From JAKANT01 sp035502095 (GTDB taxonomy: Bacteria; Pseudomonadota; Gammaproteobacteria; Burkholderiales; Burkholderiaceae_F): a DNA stretch of 64,000 nt. The notes under the pieces were generated by a model. That model saw only the letters and a program-made list of their open reading frames with translations, was not told the DNA's origin and ran no database searches. Position 1 is the stretch's first letter. The number at the start of each line of letters is the position of its first letter. Shown piece by piece: positions 1 through 8,786 of the stretch. The stretch spans positions 1 through 64,000 of the forward strand of contig DATJUX010000030.1 in the NCBI GenBank assembly GCA_035502095.1, written 5' to 3'. A program made the position numbers and the translations under genes.

Positions 1-137
1 TCAAAACAAGCGGGGAAGCATCCCTGGTTTGAAGGGGAACACAGCGTCGGAACCAAACGCAACTCGATCGGCCGGCCCCACCACTACGTCGCCGAGGCAT
101 CGCGGATCGGTCCGGTGCCGAGTTTTTCAACGGAATA

Positions 138-840
138 GGCCGACAGTGAATGCTGGTTCGTCGCTGTCGCCACCGCGATGTTGCTGTTCGGGCGCCTGTC
201 CAATCACGTAGGGCGACGTCCGGTCGCCATGGCCGCTCTCTTGGTTTCGCGTGCAGGATGCCTCGTCCTGGCCGGCGGTCACGGGTTGCCGCCACCGGTG
301 CTCGCGCGTGTCTTGCAGGGCCTGGGCTGCGGTCTAGCTTCGAGTGGCAGAGGCGCGTACGTGTTCGACAGTGCGCCAGAGCGGCCCGCTTGGCTGGCAG
401 CGGCGATCACAGGCGGCGCCCCGATGGTCGGGATTCCGATCGGCGCGCTCGCCATGTCCAGCCGGGCTAAGGCCTCAGATCGCCCTGCGCGCGGGGATGG
501 CGCTGCTAGCAATGGCAGTATTCGGCATCCTCGCCTCGCCGCATGCACACGCGCTCTGGGCGTTCATCGCATCGAGTCTCGCGGTAGGTCTTGCTCAGGG
601 CGTTGCATCGACCGCAGTGATCAAGACTCTGCTTGCTACGACAACCGCGCAGGAGCGCGCCGGACTGCTCTCCACAATCTACCTTGTCTCCTACTGCGGA
701 GTAGCGCTTCCGGGGCTTGCGGCTGGGCAGCTTGCGCGGCGGCTTGACCTGCTTCAGGTCGGCGAGGCGTACGCCACGCTGGCATTGGTCACTTGCGCGC
801 TCGCTGTAGTGGCGATGCGAAATCGTCGTGTGCCAGCTGG
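138..840 (+). pseudogene. Decayed MFS transporter
   Basis: Remnant of a major facilitator superfamily transporter in the inner membrane. One frame (about 157-470) reads FVAVATAMLLFGRLSNHVGRRP, which holds the loop 2-3 motif GRLSNHVGRRP, then further hydrophobic helices. Near 470-490 the homology moves to another frame, which continues with several more membrane-like segments (for example FGILASPHAHALWAFIASSL) up to about 840. There is no start: an in-frame stop lies at 136-138, right where an 18-bp repeat begins. The loss of the N-terminus plus at least one frameshift makes this a dead copy. The substrate cannot be told. Confidence 0.7.
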
Positions 841-1218
841 ATCGGGAATTGCCGATCCAACGTGCTCGGGCAGCCGAGAATCGGCTCGCCGGGGCGTATT
901 GGATGTCCGCTTCCGCGTCGAGTGCCTCTGGCAGTTCCTGGCCGGCTCGGGGAATAGCGGCTTGGCACAGTGCCACGCGGCAGGTAGGCCCGCGGCGCTC
1001 CATATCACTTTGAGGAGACGCTCATGAGCGCCCACGGCCACGCCGCACGTGACTGGACGCACCGCATCCGGCAAATGTCCGGCCGCGATCCGCATGAGCG
1101 CGGTCGGACCGTGACCGCGCTTGAACTCCCTTACGGCCTCGTGTTTGTGGTCGCCATCGGACCGGCGGCGAATCAGGGCGATCTCCCGCTCTTTGTTGAA
1201 CCTTGAGTTGAAGGTGGC
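841..1218. other. No recognisable gene
   Basis: About 380 bases between the MFS remnant and the transposase-like remnant. Open frames exist on both strands, but none has a recognisable motif or a convincing ribosome site. I see nothing I can support here. Confidence 0.4.
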
Positions 1219-1280
1219 GGCTCCTTTCGCCTGCATGTGATATGCAGGTATGCAGGCGCTGCCAAGCAAAGAAAGGAGCC
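1219..1280. repeat. Nested inverted repeats over a ribosome site
   Basis: GGCTCCTTTC at 1219-1228 is the exact reverse complement of GAAAGGAGCC at 1271-1280. Inside it, GCCTGCAT (1229-1236) pairs with ATGCAGGC (1250-1257). The outer right arm contains the Shine-Dalgarno sequence GAAAGGAG for the ATG at 1287, so folding would hide that ribosome site. It may also be part of an insertion-sequence end. Confidence 0.55.
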
Positions 1281-1286
1281 ACCGCA

Positions 1287-1721
1287 ATGAAGTCTCGCAC
1301 GAGGTCGAAGCCGTCGTCGGCACGCGTAGCCGACGATGTTCGGGTTCAATTGTCGCTTTCCGTTGCCGGAGTCCTGCGCGACGTGCAAAGCGCGTTCTTC
1401 GGGCTGTGCGGGTGTGCGGGTTCATCCTGGCTGCGCGACGCGCAAGAGAGATCGGCGCGGACTGCCCTGATGAATCGTGGAGAGGGAGTGTTCTGTCAAC
1501 TAGACTTGGCGCGGGTGAGGGGGCACGTGGCGCGCCGTTCGGCATTAATCGGCACTCGATCGGGCGGGAGGTCGGCGAGCCGCCGCGCCACGGGCCCGTA
1601 TCGCCGCTACGGGCGAGGCGAAGCGTGCACGCTCAACAAAGAAAAAGGCCACGCTCTGGTGGCCCTCTTAGTCGCCGAATTCGTGATCAGACCGCGCGGG
1701 TCGCACCGCGCGCGCGCGTAA
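1287..1721 (+). pseudogene. IS256-like transposase N-terminal remnant
   Basis: An ATG at 1287 follows a strong ribosome site (GAAAGGAG). The first 40 or so residues, including LSVAGVLRDVQSAFFGLC, resemble the N-terminus of IS256/mutator-type transposases (typically ...LLRDVRHAFFGLC...). After FFGLC the reading frame no longer resembles the family, and the DDE catalytic core is absent, so this is at best a truncated, frameshifted remnant. The match rests on memory of a short motif; a chance resemblance is possible. Confidence 0.35.
1642..1664 (-). terminator. Rho-independent terminator of the phasin-like gene
   Basis: On the minus strand GGCCAC-cagagc-GTGGCC forms a perfect 6-bp GC stem followed directly by TTTTT. 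It lies about 20 bases past the stop of the minus-strand gene ending at 1687. Confidence 0.75.
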
Positions 1722-2214
1722 TTGACCTCTTCGCCCTTCTGGTCGGCTTGGCCACCGCCGTGACCGCCATACGTCGGGACAGACGCCGCGAGGCTTCATC
1801 GACGCGGCCTGCAATCTGCAGCGAAAGCTTGGCTGCTGGCAGGTTGATCTTGCGGAACGCGCCTACGACGAACATGTCGTTCGCCCACGCGGTCTGCTCA
1901 CCGAAGGCCTCGATGCCTTTTACCGTGCCGGCAGAGATCCGATCGACAGCGCTGTTGGCGATCTTTGTAAAGCGCGTCGTCGAGTCAACTACTCGGCGCG
2001 CCACGCGTTGCTGCGAGGCCACCAGACTGGCCTTGATCTCGCTGTTGATCCACGGCAGCGGCTGCCTCTCGACCAATTGTTCGTAGCGGTCTCTGAATGC
2101 ATTCACGGCGCGCTCGGTGCCGGCGCGGTAGGCGGCGAACAGGTTCTTCGCGGTCTGGCCGTAGTGGCCGACAACGTCGATGGCGATGGTGTTAAGGGTC
2201 GCGATAGCGCTCAT
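1687..2214 (-). CDS. Phasin-like granule-associated protein
   Basis: 175 residues, largely helical and amphipathic, with a basic C-terminal tail (KPTRRAKRSITRARG). The body (YGQTAKNLFAAYRAGTERAV, FTKIANSAVDRISAGTVKGIEAFGEQ) has the look of phasin-type proteins that coat polyhydroxyalkanoate or lipid granules; the lysine/arginine-rich tail would suit DNA or phosphate contact. No membrane segment or signal peptide. It has its own terminator (1642-1664) and is transcribed away from the wax ester synthase gene at 2391, which supports a role in storage-lipid bodies. The family assignment is by general resemblance and not by a diagnostic motif; a plain hypothetical protein remains possible. Confidence 0.5.
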   Translation of the reverse strand: MSAIATLNTIAIDVVGHYGQTAKNLFAAYRAGTERAVNAFRDRYEQLVERQPLPWINSEIKASLVASQQRVARRVVDSTTRFTKIANSAVDRISAGTVKGIEAFGEQTAWANDMFVVGAFRKINLPAAKLSLQIAGRVDEASRRLSRRMAVTAVAKPTRRAKRSITRARGATRAV

Positions 2215-2390
2215 ACCGAGATTCCATAGTAGTTGCGTGAACAGCTGCGATCTTCGCCACGACCTCCTAGAGTGCGCAACCTAACAAGCTAGGTGGATCC
2301 CACTAACCTGTTCCTGGCCGCGTCGCCCAGCATCGATAATCGGCTGGTCGAGACCGTCGCGCAACCCAGTCGCTGCACGATACCGCCAGC

Positions 2391-3971
2391 ATGCGCCAGC
2401 TCAGCAAGAACGATTCGCTCTTCCTAGAGTCGGAGAACGTTCACTGCAATTCGAACGTCAGCCTGATCCAGATCTACGACCCGTCGACGGCGCCGGGTGG
2501 CAGGCTCCAGTTCAAGGGCTTCCTGGCACTCGTTGAGAGCCGGTTGCACCTCTCGCCGGTGTTCCGGCAAAAACTCTGCAACGTGCCGTTCGGGCTGGAC
2601 GAGCCGTACTGGATAGAGGACGAGAACTTCGACCTCGAATATCACGTCCGCCACATCGCCCTGCCGAAGCCCGGCGACTGGCGCCAGTTCTGCATCCAGA
2701 CGTCGCGCATCCACGCGCGGCCGCTCGACCTCAACCGGCCGCTGTGGGAGATGTACGTCATCGAGGGACTCGATAGCCTGCTCGACCTGCCCAAGGACAG
2801 CTTTGCGCTTCTGACCAAACTGCACCACGCGGCGATCGACGTCGGGCGCGGTACGGCCATCATCACCCTGCTGCACGACACGACACGGCACCCGAAGATC
2901 GAGCCGCCCGAGCCATGGTTCCCCGAGTCGCCGCCGAGCCGGCTCGAACTCGTCTGCCGCGGGCTGGTGCACGCGGTGACCTCACCGCAACGGCTGGTGC
3001 GCCCGCTTTCGAACACGCTGGCGAACGTAGTGACCGCCGGCCGCTCGTTCGCCGCCGAACTGCTGCAGACGAAGGAAGCCGTGCCGGCGACGCGCTTCAA
3101 CTCCATCGTCTCGCCTTACCGCGTGTTCGAGACGCGGCGCTTCCTGCTCGACGAGTTCCGCGAGATCCGCCGGCTCGTCCCGGGCGCGAGGATCAACGAC
3201 ACTGTGCTCGCCGTCTGCGCCGGCGGGCTGCGCAGATATCTCGAGGCCAACGACGAACTGCCCGAAGCAGATCTGTCGACGCTGATGCCGGTCTACGCGC
3301 GCGGCCCGGACGGCGGAGCCGGCAGCCGGCCGGACGTGGAGTGGGAGCGCGTGATGCTCGGCGTGAACATCGCCGACCCGTTGCAGCGGCTGGCATTCAT
3401 CAAGGGACAGACGGCGGCGTCCAGCCTCATCGCGCGGGCGATCGGCGCTCGCGAGCTGACCGACATCGGTACGCACGCACCGGCCGCCACGCTCGCGATC
3501 ACGGGCAAGATGCTCGGCCGCGCGCTGCTCGGGGTGGGTCGCAGCGCGCCGATCGCGAACTGCGCGATCACCAACGTTCCAGGCCCGTCGGTTCCGATCT
3601 ACCTGAACGGGGCACGCATGACCTACTTCTCCGCGATCATGCCGATCAACGACGGGCTCGGCCTAGTCTTCGCGGTCACCAGCTACGACGGCAAAATCAT
3701 CGTCTCGCCCACGTCGTGCCGCGAACAGATGCCCGACCCGGAAGTCTTCGCGCAGTGCTTGCGTGACTCCTTCCAGGACTACCTCGCCCTCGCCCGCAAA
3801 GTAGCGCGAACGAAGGGGGCAGCCCGGCCAAAGGCTAGGCCGGCCCGGGGCGGTACGACGTCGTCAGGCGATAGATCCGCCCGAGCAGCCCCGCGGGTGG
3901 GACGAACGGCCGCCACCGGCCTTCGCGCTGCGCGAGGCGGTCGGCGACGACCCAAAGCACGAGCGGGTTGA
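2391..3971 (+). CDS. Wax ester synthase / diacylglycerol acyltransferase (WS/DGAT)
   Basis: 526 residues. Enzymes of this family join acyl-CoA to a fatty alcohol or diacylglycerol to make wax esters or triacylglycerol for storage. The catalytic block is visible as KLHHAAIDVGRG around residue 145 (HHxxxD kept; the usual following G is V). Further family marks are NDTVLAVCAGGLRRYL near residue 270 and NVPGPSVPIYLNGARM near 395. The last 50 residues are a low-complexity Arg/Ala/Gly tail that overlaps the convergent hydrolase gene by 137 bp, so the natural end may be a late extension. The start ATG gives the usual family N-terminus (MRQLSKNDSLFLESEN). Wax versus triacylglycerol specificity cannot be told. 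Confidence 0.9.
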   Translation: MRQLSKNDSLFLESENVHCNSNVSLIQIYDPSTAPGGRLQFKGFLALVESRLHLSPVFRQKLCNVPFGLDEPYWIEDENFDLEYHVRHIALPKPGDWRQFCIQTSRIHARPLDLNRPLWEMYVIEGLDSLLDLPKDSFALLTKLHHAAIDVGRGTAIITLLHDTTRHPKIEPPEPWFPESPPSRLELVCRGLVHAVTSPQRLVRPLSNTLANVVTAGRSFAAELLQTKEAVPATRFNSIVSPYRVFETRRFLLDEFREIRRLVPGARINDTVLAVCAGGLRRYLEANDELPEADLSTLMPVYARGPDGGAGSRPDVEWERVMLGVNIADPLQRLAFIKGQTAASSLIARAIGARELTDIGTHAPAATLAITGKMLGRALLGVGRSAPIANCAITNVPGPSVPIYLNGARMTYFSAIMPINDGLGLVFAVTSYDGKIIVSPTSCREQMPDPEVFAQCLRDSFQDYLALARKVARTKGAARPKARPARGGTTSSGDRSARAAPRVGRTAATGLRAARGGRRRPKARAG

Positions 3972-4653
3972 ATCCCAGCCCGACGTGGCTGCCCGGGACA
4001 CGAATGTTTTCGTGCAACGCCGGGTTTCCGTCGATGGTTGCCTCCTGCGGCGGCACGACTCCGTCCGCCAGGGAGTAGATGCACGATATGGGCACGGGCA
4101 GTGTTTTCGGCCGCAGGAGATACTTGGCGCGCGACTGCGTGAGGTGCGCCGTTGTCCCCATCGGATGCGAGATCAGGCGATAAAGCGCCTTGACGAGCGA
4201 CGGCGACTGGCTTCCTGCGGGATCGAAGGTCACGGGACTGCCGAGCGTGATCACCGAGCGGACACACTCCGTCGCCCGATGGGCGCCGTACATGGCGAAC
4301 ATGCCGCCGAGGCTCCAGCCCAGGAGACTCACGGTACGGCCGCTCTTGTAGTGCATGTAGCGGATCTTCTGCTCTAGCGCGCTTGCGTGCCTGGCGCTGA
4401 AGCCGACGTTGCGGCCGAAGCCCCAGCTCTGCACTTCGTAACCCCGGTTCTGCAGAAAGAGCTTTAGCGCGATCAGCGTCCCCTCATCGGCCATGAAGCC
4501 CGGAAACAGCAGCACCGGATGACCATCGCCGCGCGGTGTCCGGGCAAGCAGCGGAAGGTTCCATGGCAGCGTTGCGATCTCCAGCAGGGCACGCGGCTCG
4601 ATGAGCTGATGCAGCAAGCGAGGCTTGCCCGCGAAGGCCTGTCTCCTGGCCAT
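3835..4653 (-). CDS. Alpha/beta hydrolase, lipase/PHA-like
   Basis: 272 residues with an alpha/beta-hydrolase fold. The oxyanion region reads HPVLLFPGFMADEGT and the nucleophile elbow is LLGWSLGGMFA (G-x-S-x-G-G, Ser near residue 113). A late Asp (SLADGVVPP) and His (GSHVGLGF) fit the rest of the triad. No signal peptide, so probably cytoplasmic, acting on lipid esters. It is encoded tail-to-tail with the WS/DGAT gene, the two coding regions overlapping by 137 bp, which suggests linked turnover of storage lipid. Exact substrate unknown. Confidence 0.8.
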   Translation of the reverse strand: MARRQAFAGKPRLLHQLIEPRALLEIATLPWNLPLLARTPRGDGHPVLLFPGFMADEGTLIALKLFLQNRGYEVQSWGFGRNVGFSARHASALEQKIRYMHYKSGRTVSLLGWSLGGMFAMYGAHRATECVRSVITLGSPVTFDPAGSQSPSLVKALYRLISHPMGTTAHLTQSRAKYLLRPKTLPVPISCIYSLADGVVPPQEATIDGNPALHENIRVPGSHVGLGFNPLVLWVVADRLAQREGRWRPFVPPAGLLGRIYRLTTSYRPGPA

Positions 4654-4803
4654 TCCTCCCCCAGTCGCTGATTGGTCCCGTCAAGCGTACCTCGCATACA
4701 CGCGCCGAGGCGGCGAACCGAAGCTTCATTCCAATCGCGCCGGGCGGTGAAGCGCGTGAGGCCAGCCCCAAGCGGCTGAAGTTCTCGGCATGATGGGGAA
4801 CGC

Positions 4804-5172
4804 TTGGGGCGGTTCACGCGCGAAGCGTTGCACGCTCTGTACCTCGACTTGGAGCACATCGAGCACAGCCGCACCAAGGCGAAGAGCCCGCAGACCCATG
4901 GCATCTGCAAGCACTTTCACCAGACGATCCAGAACGAGTTCTACGCCAGCGCGTTCCGGCGCAAGCTCTACACGAGCCTCGAGCAGTTGCAGGCCGACGT
5001 CGACGGGTGTACGGGTGTGGATGCAGGGCTACAACGCGAGCGAACGCACTCGGGCAAGTACTGCTATGGCAAGACGCCCCTGCAGACGTTCTTGGAGAGC
5101 GCGCCGCTCGCGCTGGCCAAACAACTGGATCGGATCTCGCCAACAGCCGAGCCAGCCACGGCAACAACTTGA
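4804..5172 (+). pseudogene. IS481-family transposase, C-terminal remnant
   Basis: Codes for the end of an integrase-core (rve) transposase: AKSPQTHGICKHFHQTIQNEF, EQLQADV, then ERTHSGKYCYGKTPLQTF, all typical of IS481-type elements. The N-terminal helix-turn-helix and the first catalytic acids are missing. Around 5005-5035 the conserved WMQGYNA is in another frame, so at least two compensating frameshifts are present. Not functional. Confidence 0.8.
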
Positions 5173-5223
5173 TCTGCGCGTCTGTCAGATCGAGTCTTGG
5201 CTAGTACAGCTAAGGATCTGGCC

Positions 5224-5711
5224 CTATTGCGGAGTGCAGATGTGACTCTGCGAAGCGGGTTCACGCACTTCGCCATCATCGACGGCCAGGCTCGGCTCGA
5301 GAGCAAACCTCTCTTGTTCGCACTCCCGCACTGACCTTCGCTCGTTTCGCCCACGCGGTCGAAGATGAAATCCATCGACCGGGTCACATCCGGCATCGTC
5401 GGCAAGACGAGTTGCTGCCGCTCGACCATCGTCAGGCCGCGCTTGCGCCGGCGCTGAACGTGCAACTTGCCCTCGCGGTACAGCCGCCGCGTCCGCTTGC
5501 GGTTCATGAACCAACCTTCTCGGCGAACCAGCAGGTGTGGCCGCCGATAGCCGAACCGTCGCCGTTCTCCTGCGAGCTGACCCCGCCGCCCTCTTAACTG
5601 CTCGTTCTCGAGCCGCGCCTTGGCCTGGTACTGCAGCACTGCGCGCGATAGCCCCACAAGCCGGCAGGCGCTGCGTTCCGAGATCGCGTGCTTCCCTCGC
5701 ATCGCCGCCAC
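5224..5711 (-). pseudogene. IS3-family OrfB remnant
   Basis: The minus strand encodes RRFGYRRPHLLVRREGWF, MNRKRTRRLYREG and a stretch reading RSMDFIFDRV, the usual N-terminal half of an IS3-family OrfB (HTH_21 region and the first catalytic Asp of the DDE core). Homology is lost after about 5330 and the rest of the catalytic domain is absent. Adjoins the OrfA tail just upstream in the same orientation. Confidence 0.75.
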
Positions 5712-5738
5712 CGCCTCGCGCTTGGCTTGCGGGGTCAG

Positions 5739-5858
5739 TACTTTCGGGATAGAGCCGTGCGCAGCGCGTCGGCGTTCAGCATCGATTCGGCCAGAAGCTT
5801 CTTCAGCTTGGTGTTCTCCGGCTCGAACTGGCGCCGCCGCTTGACCTCGCTCACCGTC
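5739..5858 (-). pseudogene. IS3-family OrfA C-terminal tail
   Basis: Translates as MTVSEVKRRRQFEPENTKLK followed by a KLLAESMLNADALR-type leucine zipper, which is the C-terminal end of an IS3-family OrfA. It runs into OrfB with the -1 offset normal for these elements. The N-terminal helix-turn-helix is gone. Confidence 0.7.
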
Positions 5859-5880
5859 ATCCGGCGTATTTCAGCCCATC

Positions 5881-5956
5881 GTAGACGGCGTTTCAGGCGA
5901 TCGCGGACGCTGTTTCAGCGTGATCGTGGACGGCGTTTCAGCCGGATCGTGGACGA
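5881..5956. repeat. Tandem 22-23 bp end repeats of an IS21-like element
   Basis: GTTTCAG begins at 5890, 5912 and 5935, each time followed by a related GATCG(C/T)GGACG block, giving three degenerate 22-23 bp units. Multiple tandem terminal repeats just before istA are characteristic of IS21-family left ends, and an istA start follows at 6017. Confidence 0.7.
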
Positions 5957-6016
5957 TCCGGGTGTGCGCGAGTGATCTCGAGGCAGGCTTAGGCTGCGCG
6001 CCTTTTGCGCACCGCC

Positions 6017-6283
6017 ATGCCCACACCCAGGATCACCATGCGTCGAATCCGAGAAGTTCTGCGCCTGCATCTGGAAGCGGGCCTGAGTTACGCCGAGTGC
6101 GCGCGAGCGCTGAAGCTGCCCAAGAGCCCGGTGGGCAAGATCGTGCACTTGGCGCGCGCCGCCGAGGTCGATTGGGCCGCCGCACAGCGGCTCGCCGACC
6201 CGGAGCTCGAGGCGCGGCTGTACCGGCCACCGGTGCCGCGCGCGATACATCGGACGCATCGACGAAGCGACCCATTTGCTTAA
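6017..6283 (+). pseudogene. istA: IS21 IstA N-terminal fragment
   Basis: MPTPRITMRRIREVLRLHLE and the following SYAECARALKLPKSPVGKIV correspond to the helix-turn-helix start of IS21-family IstA transposases. The frame ends after 89 codons at 6283, where the intact GntR gene begins on the other strand (4-base overlap of stops), so the integrase core is deleted. Likely a fossil left by a deletion or recombination event. Confidence 0.8.
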
Positions 6284-6975
6284 TCGCCGACCCAGCGCTG
6301 CGCCGAGGCTTTGAGGTGCGCACGCATTGCCGCCTGCGCGGCGATTGGATCTCGAGCCTCGATCGCCCTCAGGATTGCTTCGTGCTCCTTGAGGGCTGCC
6401 TTCCACGTACGTGCGCTTTCGAAGCGCGACCTGATCTTGGCGGATATCGGGCTGTGGCGCTCATCGAAGAGATCTCCGACAAGGCGCGCCAGCACGGCGT
6501 TGCCGGTCATTTCAGCGAGCGTGAGGTGAAACTGCTTGTCCAGATCCAGAGGGGTGCGCCGCCGCGTGAGCTCGGTTTCCATTCCTTTGAAGAGTTCGCG
6601 CAGGCGCTTGAGAAGTTCATCGGTAATGCGGGCGCACGCCAGAACAACGACCTCGCCTTCGATGACCGAACGCGCCTCCATCAACTGACTCGGGCTTTCG
6701 CCTAGCGCAGCGGTCTTTCTCGGTGTGTTGTCGACCGGCGCGTGCGACACGTACACACCCGAGCCGCTGCGGACTTCCACACGCCCTTCGACGTCAAGCG
6801 CAATGAGCGCTTCGCGCAATGAAGGCCGCGAAACACCGAGTCTCTGCGCAAGGTCACGCTCCGGAGGCAAGCGCGATCCAACTTCAAACCGGCCACTCTC
6901 GATCAAATCGCGAATCTGGTCGGCGATCTGCTGATAGAGCCTGCGCGATTCGACCGGCTTGAGCTGGAGGGCCAT
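6280..6975 (-). CDS. FadR-subfamily GntR transcriptional regulator
   Basis: 231 residues. An N-terminal GntR winged helix (LPPERDLAQRLGVSRPSLRE, residues about 35-60, then the wing GSGVYV) and a C-terminal all-helical FCD ligand domain with the metal/ligand residues D-x3-H (DLDKQFHLTLAEMTGN) and a later H (HEAILRAIEARD). FCD regulators of this type usually sense sugar acids or organic acids and repress adjacent catabolic genes. It is divergent from the sugar ABC operon, and a perfect inverted repeat stands in the shared intergenic region (7057-7098). With the galactonate-type dehydrogenases downstream, an LgoR/UxuR-like role sensing a hexonate or hexuronate is the best inference. Confidence 0.85.
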   Translation of the reverse strand: MALQLKPVESRRLYQQIADQIRDLIESGRFEVGSRLPPERDLAQRLGVSRPSLREALIALDVEGRVEVRSGSGVYVSHAPVDNTPRKTAALGESPSQLMEARSVIEGEVVVLACARITDELLKRLRELFKGMETELTRRRTPLDLDKQFHLTLAEMTGNAVLARLVGDLFDERHSPISAKIRSRFESARTWKAALKEHEAILRAIEARDPIAAQAAMRAHLKASAQRWVGD

Positions 6976-7056
6976 GAGCGCCGATTAGGTGGTCGATTGA
7001 AATCATATCCCGGCCGTCCCCTGAGCCTGCTTGGCGCCGGATCGTCGACCGTCAAT

Positions 7057-7098
7057 TGGTAAGGCCGGCTTTACTTTTTTGGTCTGGTGGCCTTACCA
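7057..7098. promoter_or_regulatory. Candidate operator for the FadR-type regulator
   Basis: TGGTAAGGCC (7057-7066) and GGCCTTACCA (7089-7098) form a perfect 10-bp inverted repeat with arm centres 32 bp (three helical turns) apart. The right arm alone is a palindrome TGGT-N6-ACCA (7085-7098), close to the TGGT/ACCA half-sites usual for GntR/FadR proteins. It lies between the divergent regulator and the ABC operon. Confidence 0.65.
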
Positions 7099-7189
7099 TG
7101 ACTATAGCAACTGGCCTGATCGTCCGAGAAAGCAGTCCGCAGGGATCGCAGCAGGCGCGTCCGATAGAGGCGCACGGGGAGACAAAGTC

Positions 7190-8785
7190 GTGCAGTCGCA
7201 TGCCGCTCCAAACATGGAGCGACCTCCTCAGCGGAAGAGTCCCGCTGTATCGCGGGCACCTCACCCGCTGCTGCGCCTGCGCGGAATCATCAAGAGGTTC
7301 CAGTCCGTCGCTGCTCTGCAGGACGTCGACTTCGACCTGAACAGCGGCGAAGTGCACGCCGTTTGTGGTGAAAACGGTGCCGGCAAGTCGACTCTGATGA
7401 AGATCATCAGCGGCGAATTGCAGCCAGACGCGGGCCAAATCTTCCTGCACGGGGCATCGACTCAGTTCAGGTCTACCCGCGATGCACAGCACGCAGGCAT
7501 CGCCATGATCCACCAGGAGTTGAACCTGGTGCCGCACCTCTCGGTTGCCGAGAACATGTTCCTCGCGCGCGAGCCACACCGCTTCGGATTCATCGATCGC
7601 AAGAGGATCAACGTAGATGCACTTCGGCGGTTGCAGCGCCTCGGCGTCGATGTCGAGCCCTCGGCCATCGTCCGGGCGCTGTCGGTCGCCCAGCGCCAGA
7701 TGGTCGAGATCGCCAAGGCACTCTCCCTGGACGCGGCCGTGCTCATCATGGACGAACCGACCTCTTCGCTCACCCAAAGCGAAACAACGACGCTTTTCAA
7801 CGTCGTCAAGGAACTGAAGCGCGCTGGCGTCGGCATCGTCTATATCTCCCATCGGCTCAACGAACTCGCCGACATCGCCGACCGCGTGACCGTGCTGCGC
7901 GACGGGCGACGCGTCAGCACAGCGAACTTTGCAGAGACGCAGATCGACGACATCGTGGTGCAAATGGTCGGCCGCGCCTTGGATGCGAAGTATCCGCCGC
8001 CGACGCGGGTACCGAACGAGCAAGCGCTGATGCAGGTCTCCGGGCTGACACGCGCAGGCGTCTTTCACGACGTCAGCTTCGACCTGCGCCACGGCGAAAT
8101 ATTGGGCTTCGCGGGTCTTGTCGGCGCCGGGCGAACCGAAGTGGCACGCGCGATCTTCGGCGCCGACCCCGCCGACGCAGGAACAATCCGCATTCACGGC
8201 GAACCGCTGCAGGCGCGCTCGCCGCGCGATGCCATCAGGCGCGGGGTCGCTTACCTGTCGGAAGACCGAAAGGCGCACGGGCTGGCGATTGACATGGCGG
8301 TCGTGCACAACGTCAGCATCGCCAATCTCGCAGCCCTGAGCACCCGGTCCGGCTTCATCCGGCTACGCGACGAAGAAAGCGCCGCACGTCGCTACATCGA
8401 CCTGCTTGGTATTCGAACGCCGTCCGTGCGTCAGCTGGTGCGGCTGCTTTCCGGCGGCAACCAGCAAAAAGTGGTGGTCGCCAAGTGGCTGTTCCGCGAG
8501 TCGCGCATTCTGTTTTTTGACGAGCCGACACGCGGCATCGACGTGGGTGCCAAGTACGCGATCTACCGCCTTCTTGACGAGCTTGCCGCGCGCGGCATCG
8601 GTGTCGTTCTCATCAGCTCCGAGCTGCCGGAGATCCTGGGCATGACCGACCGCGTTGCCGTGTTCCACGGCGGCTGCATCACGCGCGTGTTGGAAACGCG
8701 CCGCACGTCACAGCAAGAAATCATGCACTTCGCTTCCGGCACCCACAGCTTCGCCGAGGCGCGCCCGGGACATGGAGAACACTGA
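7190..8785 (+). CDS. Sugar ABC importer, ATP-binding protein (RbsA-like)
   Basis: Cytoplasmic ATPase with two fused nucleotide-binding domains. Domain 1 has Walker A GENGAGKST, signature LSVAQRQM and Walker B VLIMDEPT; domain 2 has the usual altered Walker A GLVGAGRTE, signature LSGGNQQK and Walker B ILFFDEPT. This is the CUT2 pattern (ribose, xylose, galactose, sugar-acid importers). I place the start at GTG 7190 because GGGGAG lies 8 bases upstream; ATG 7214 is the alternative. Operon with the permease (8787) and binding protein (9852). Confidence 0.92.
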   Translation: MQSHAAPNMERPPQRKSPAVSRAPHPLLRLRGIIKRFQSVAALQDVDFDLNSGEVHAVCGENGAGKSTLMKIISGELQPDAGQIFLHGASTQFRSTRDAQHAGIAMIHQELNLVPHLSVAENMFLAREPHRFGFIDRKRINVDALRRLQRLGVDVEPSAIVRALSVAQRQMVEIAKALSLDAAVLIMDEPTSSLTQSETTTLFNVVKELKRAGVGIVYISHRLNELADIADRVTVLRDGRRVSTANFAETQIDDIVVQMVGRALDAKYPPPTRVPNEQALMQVSGLTRAGVFHDVSFDLRHGEILGFAGLVGAGRTEVARAIFGADPADAGTIRIHGEPLQARSPRDAIRRGVAYLSEDRKAHGLAIDMAVVHNVSIANLAALSTRSGFIRLRDEESAARRYIDLLGIRTPSVRQLVRLLSGGNQQKVVVAKWLFRESRILFFDEPTRGIDVGAKYAIYRLLDELAARGIGVVLISSELPEILGMTDRVAVFHGGCITRVLETRRTSQQEIMHFASGTHSFAEARPGHGEH

Positions 8786-8786
8786 G

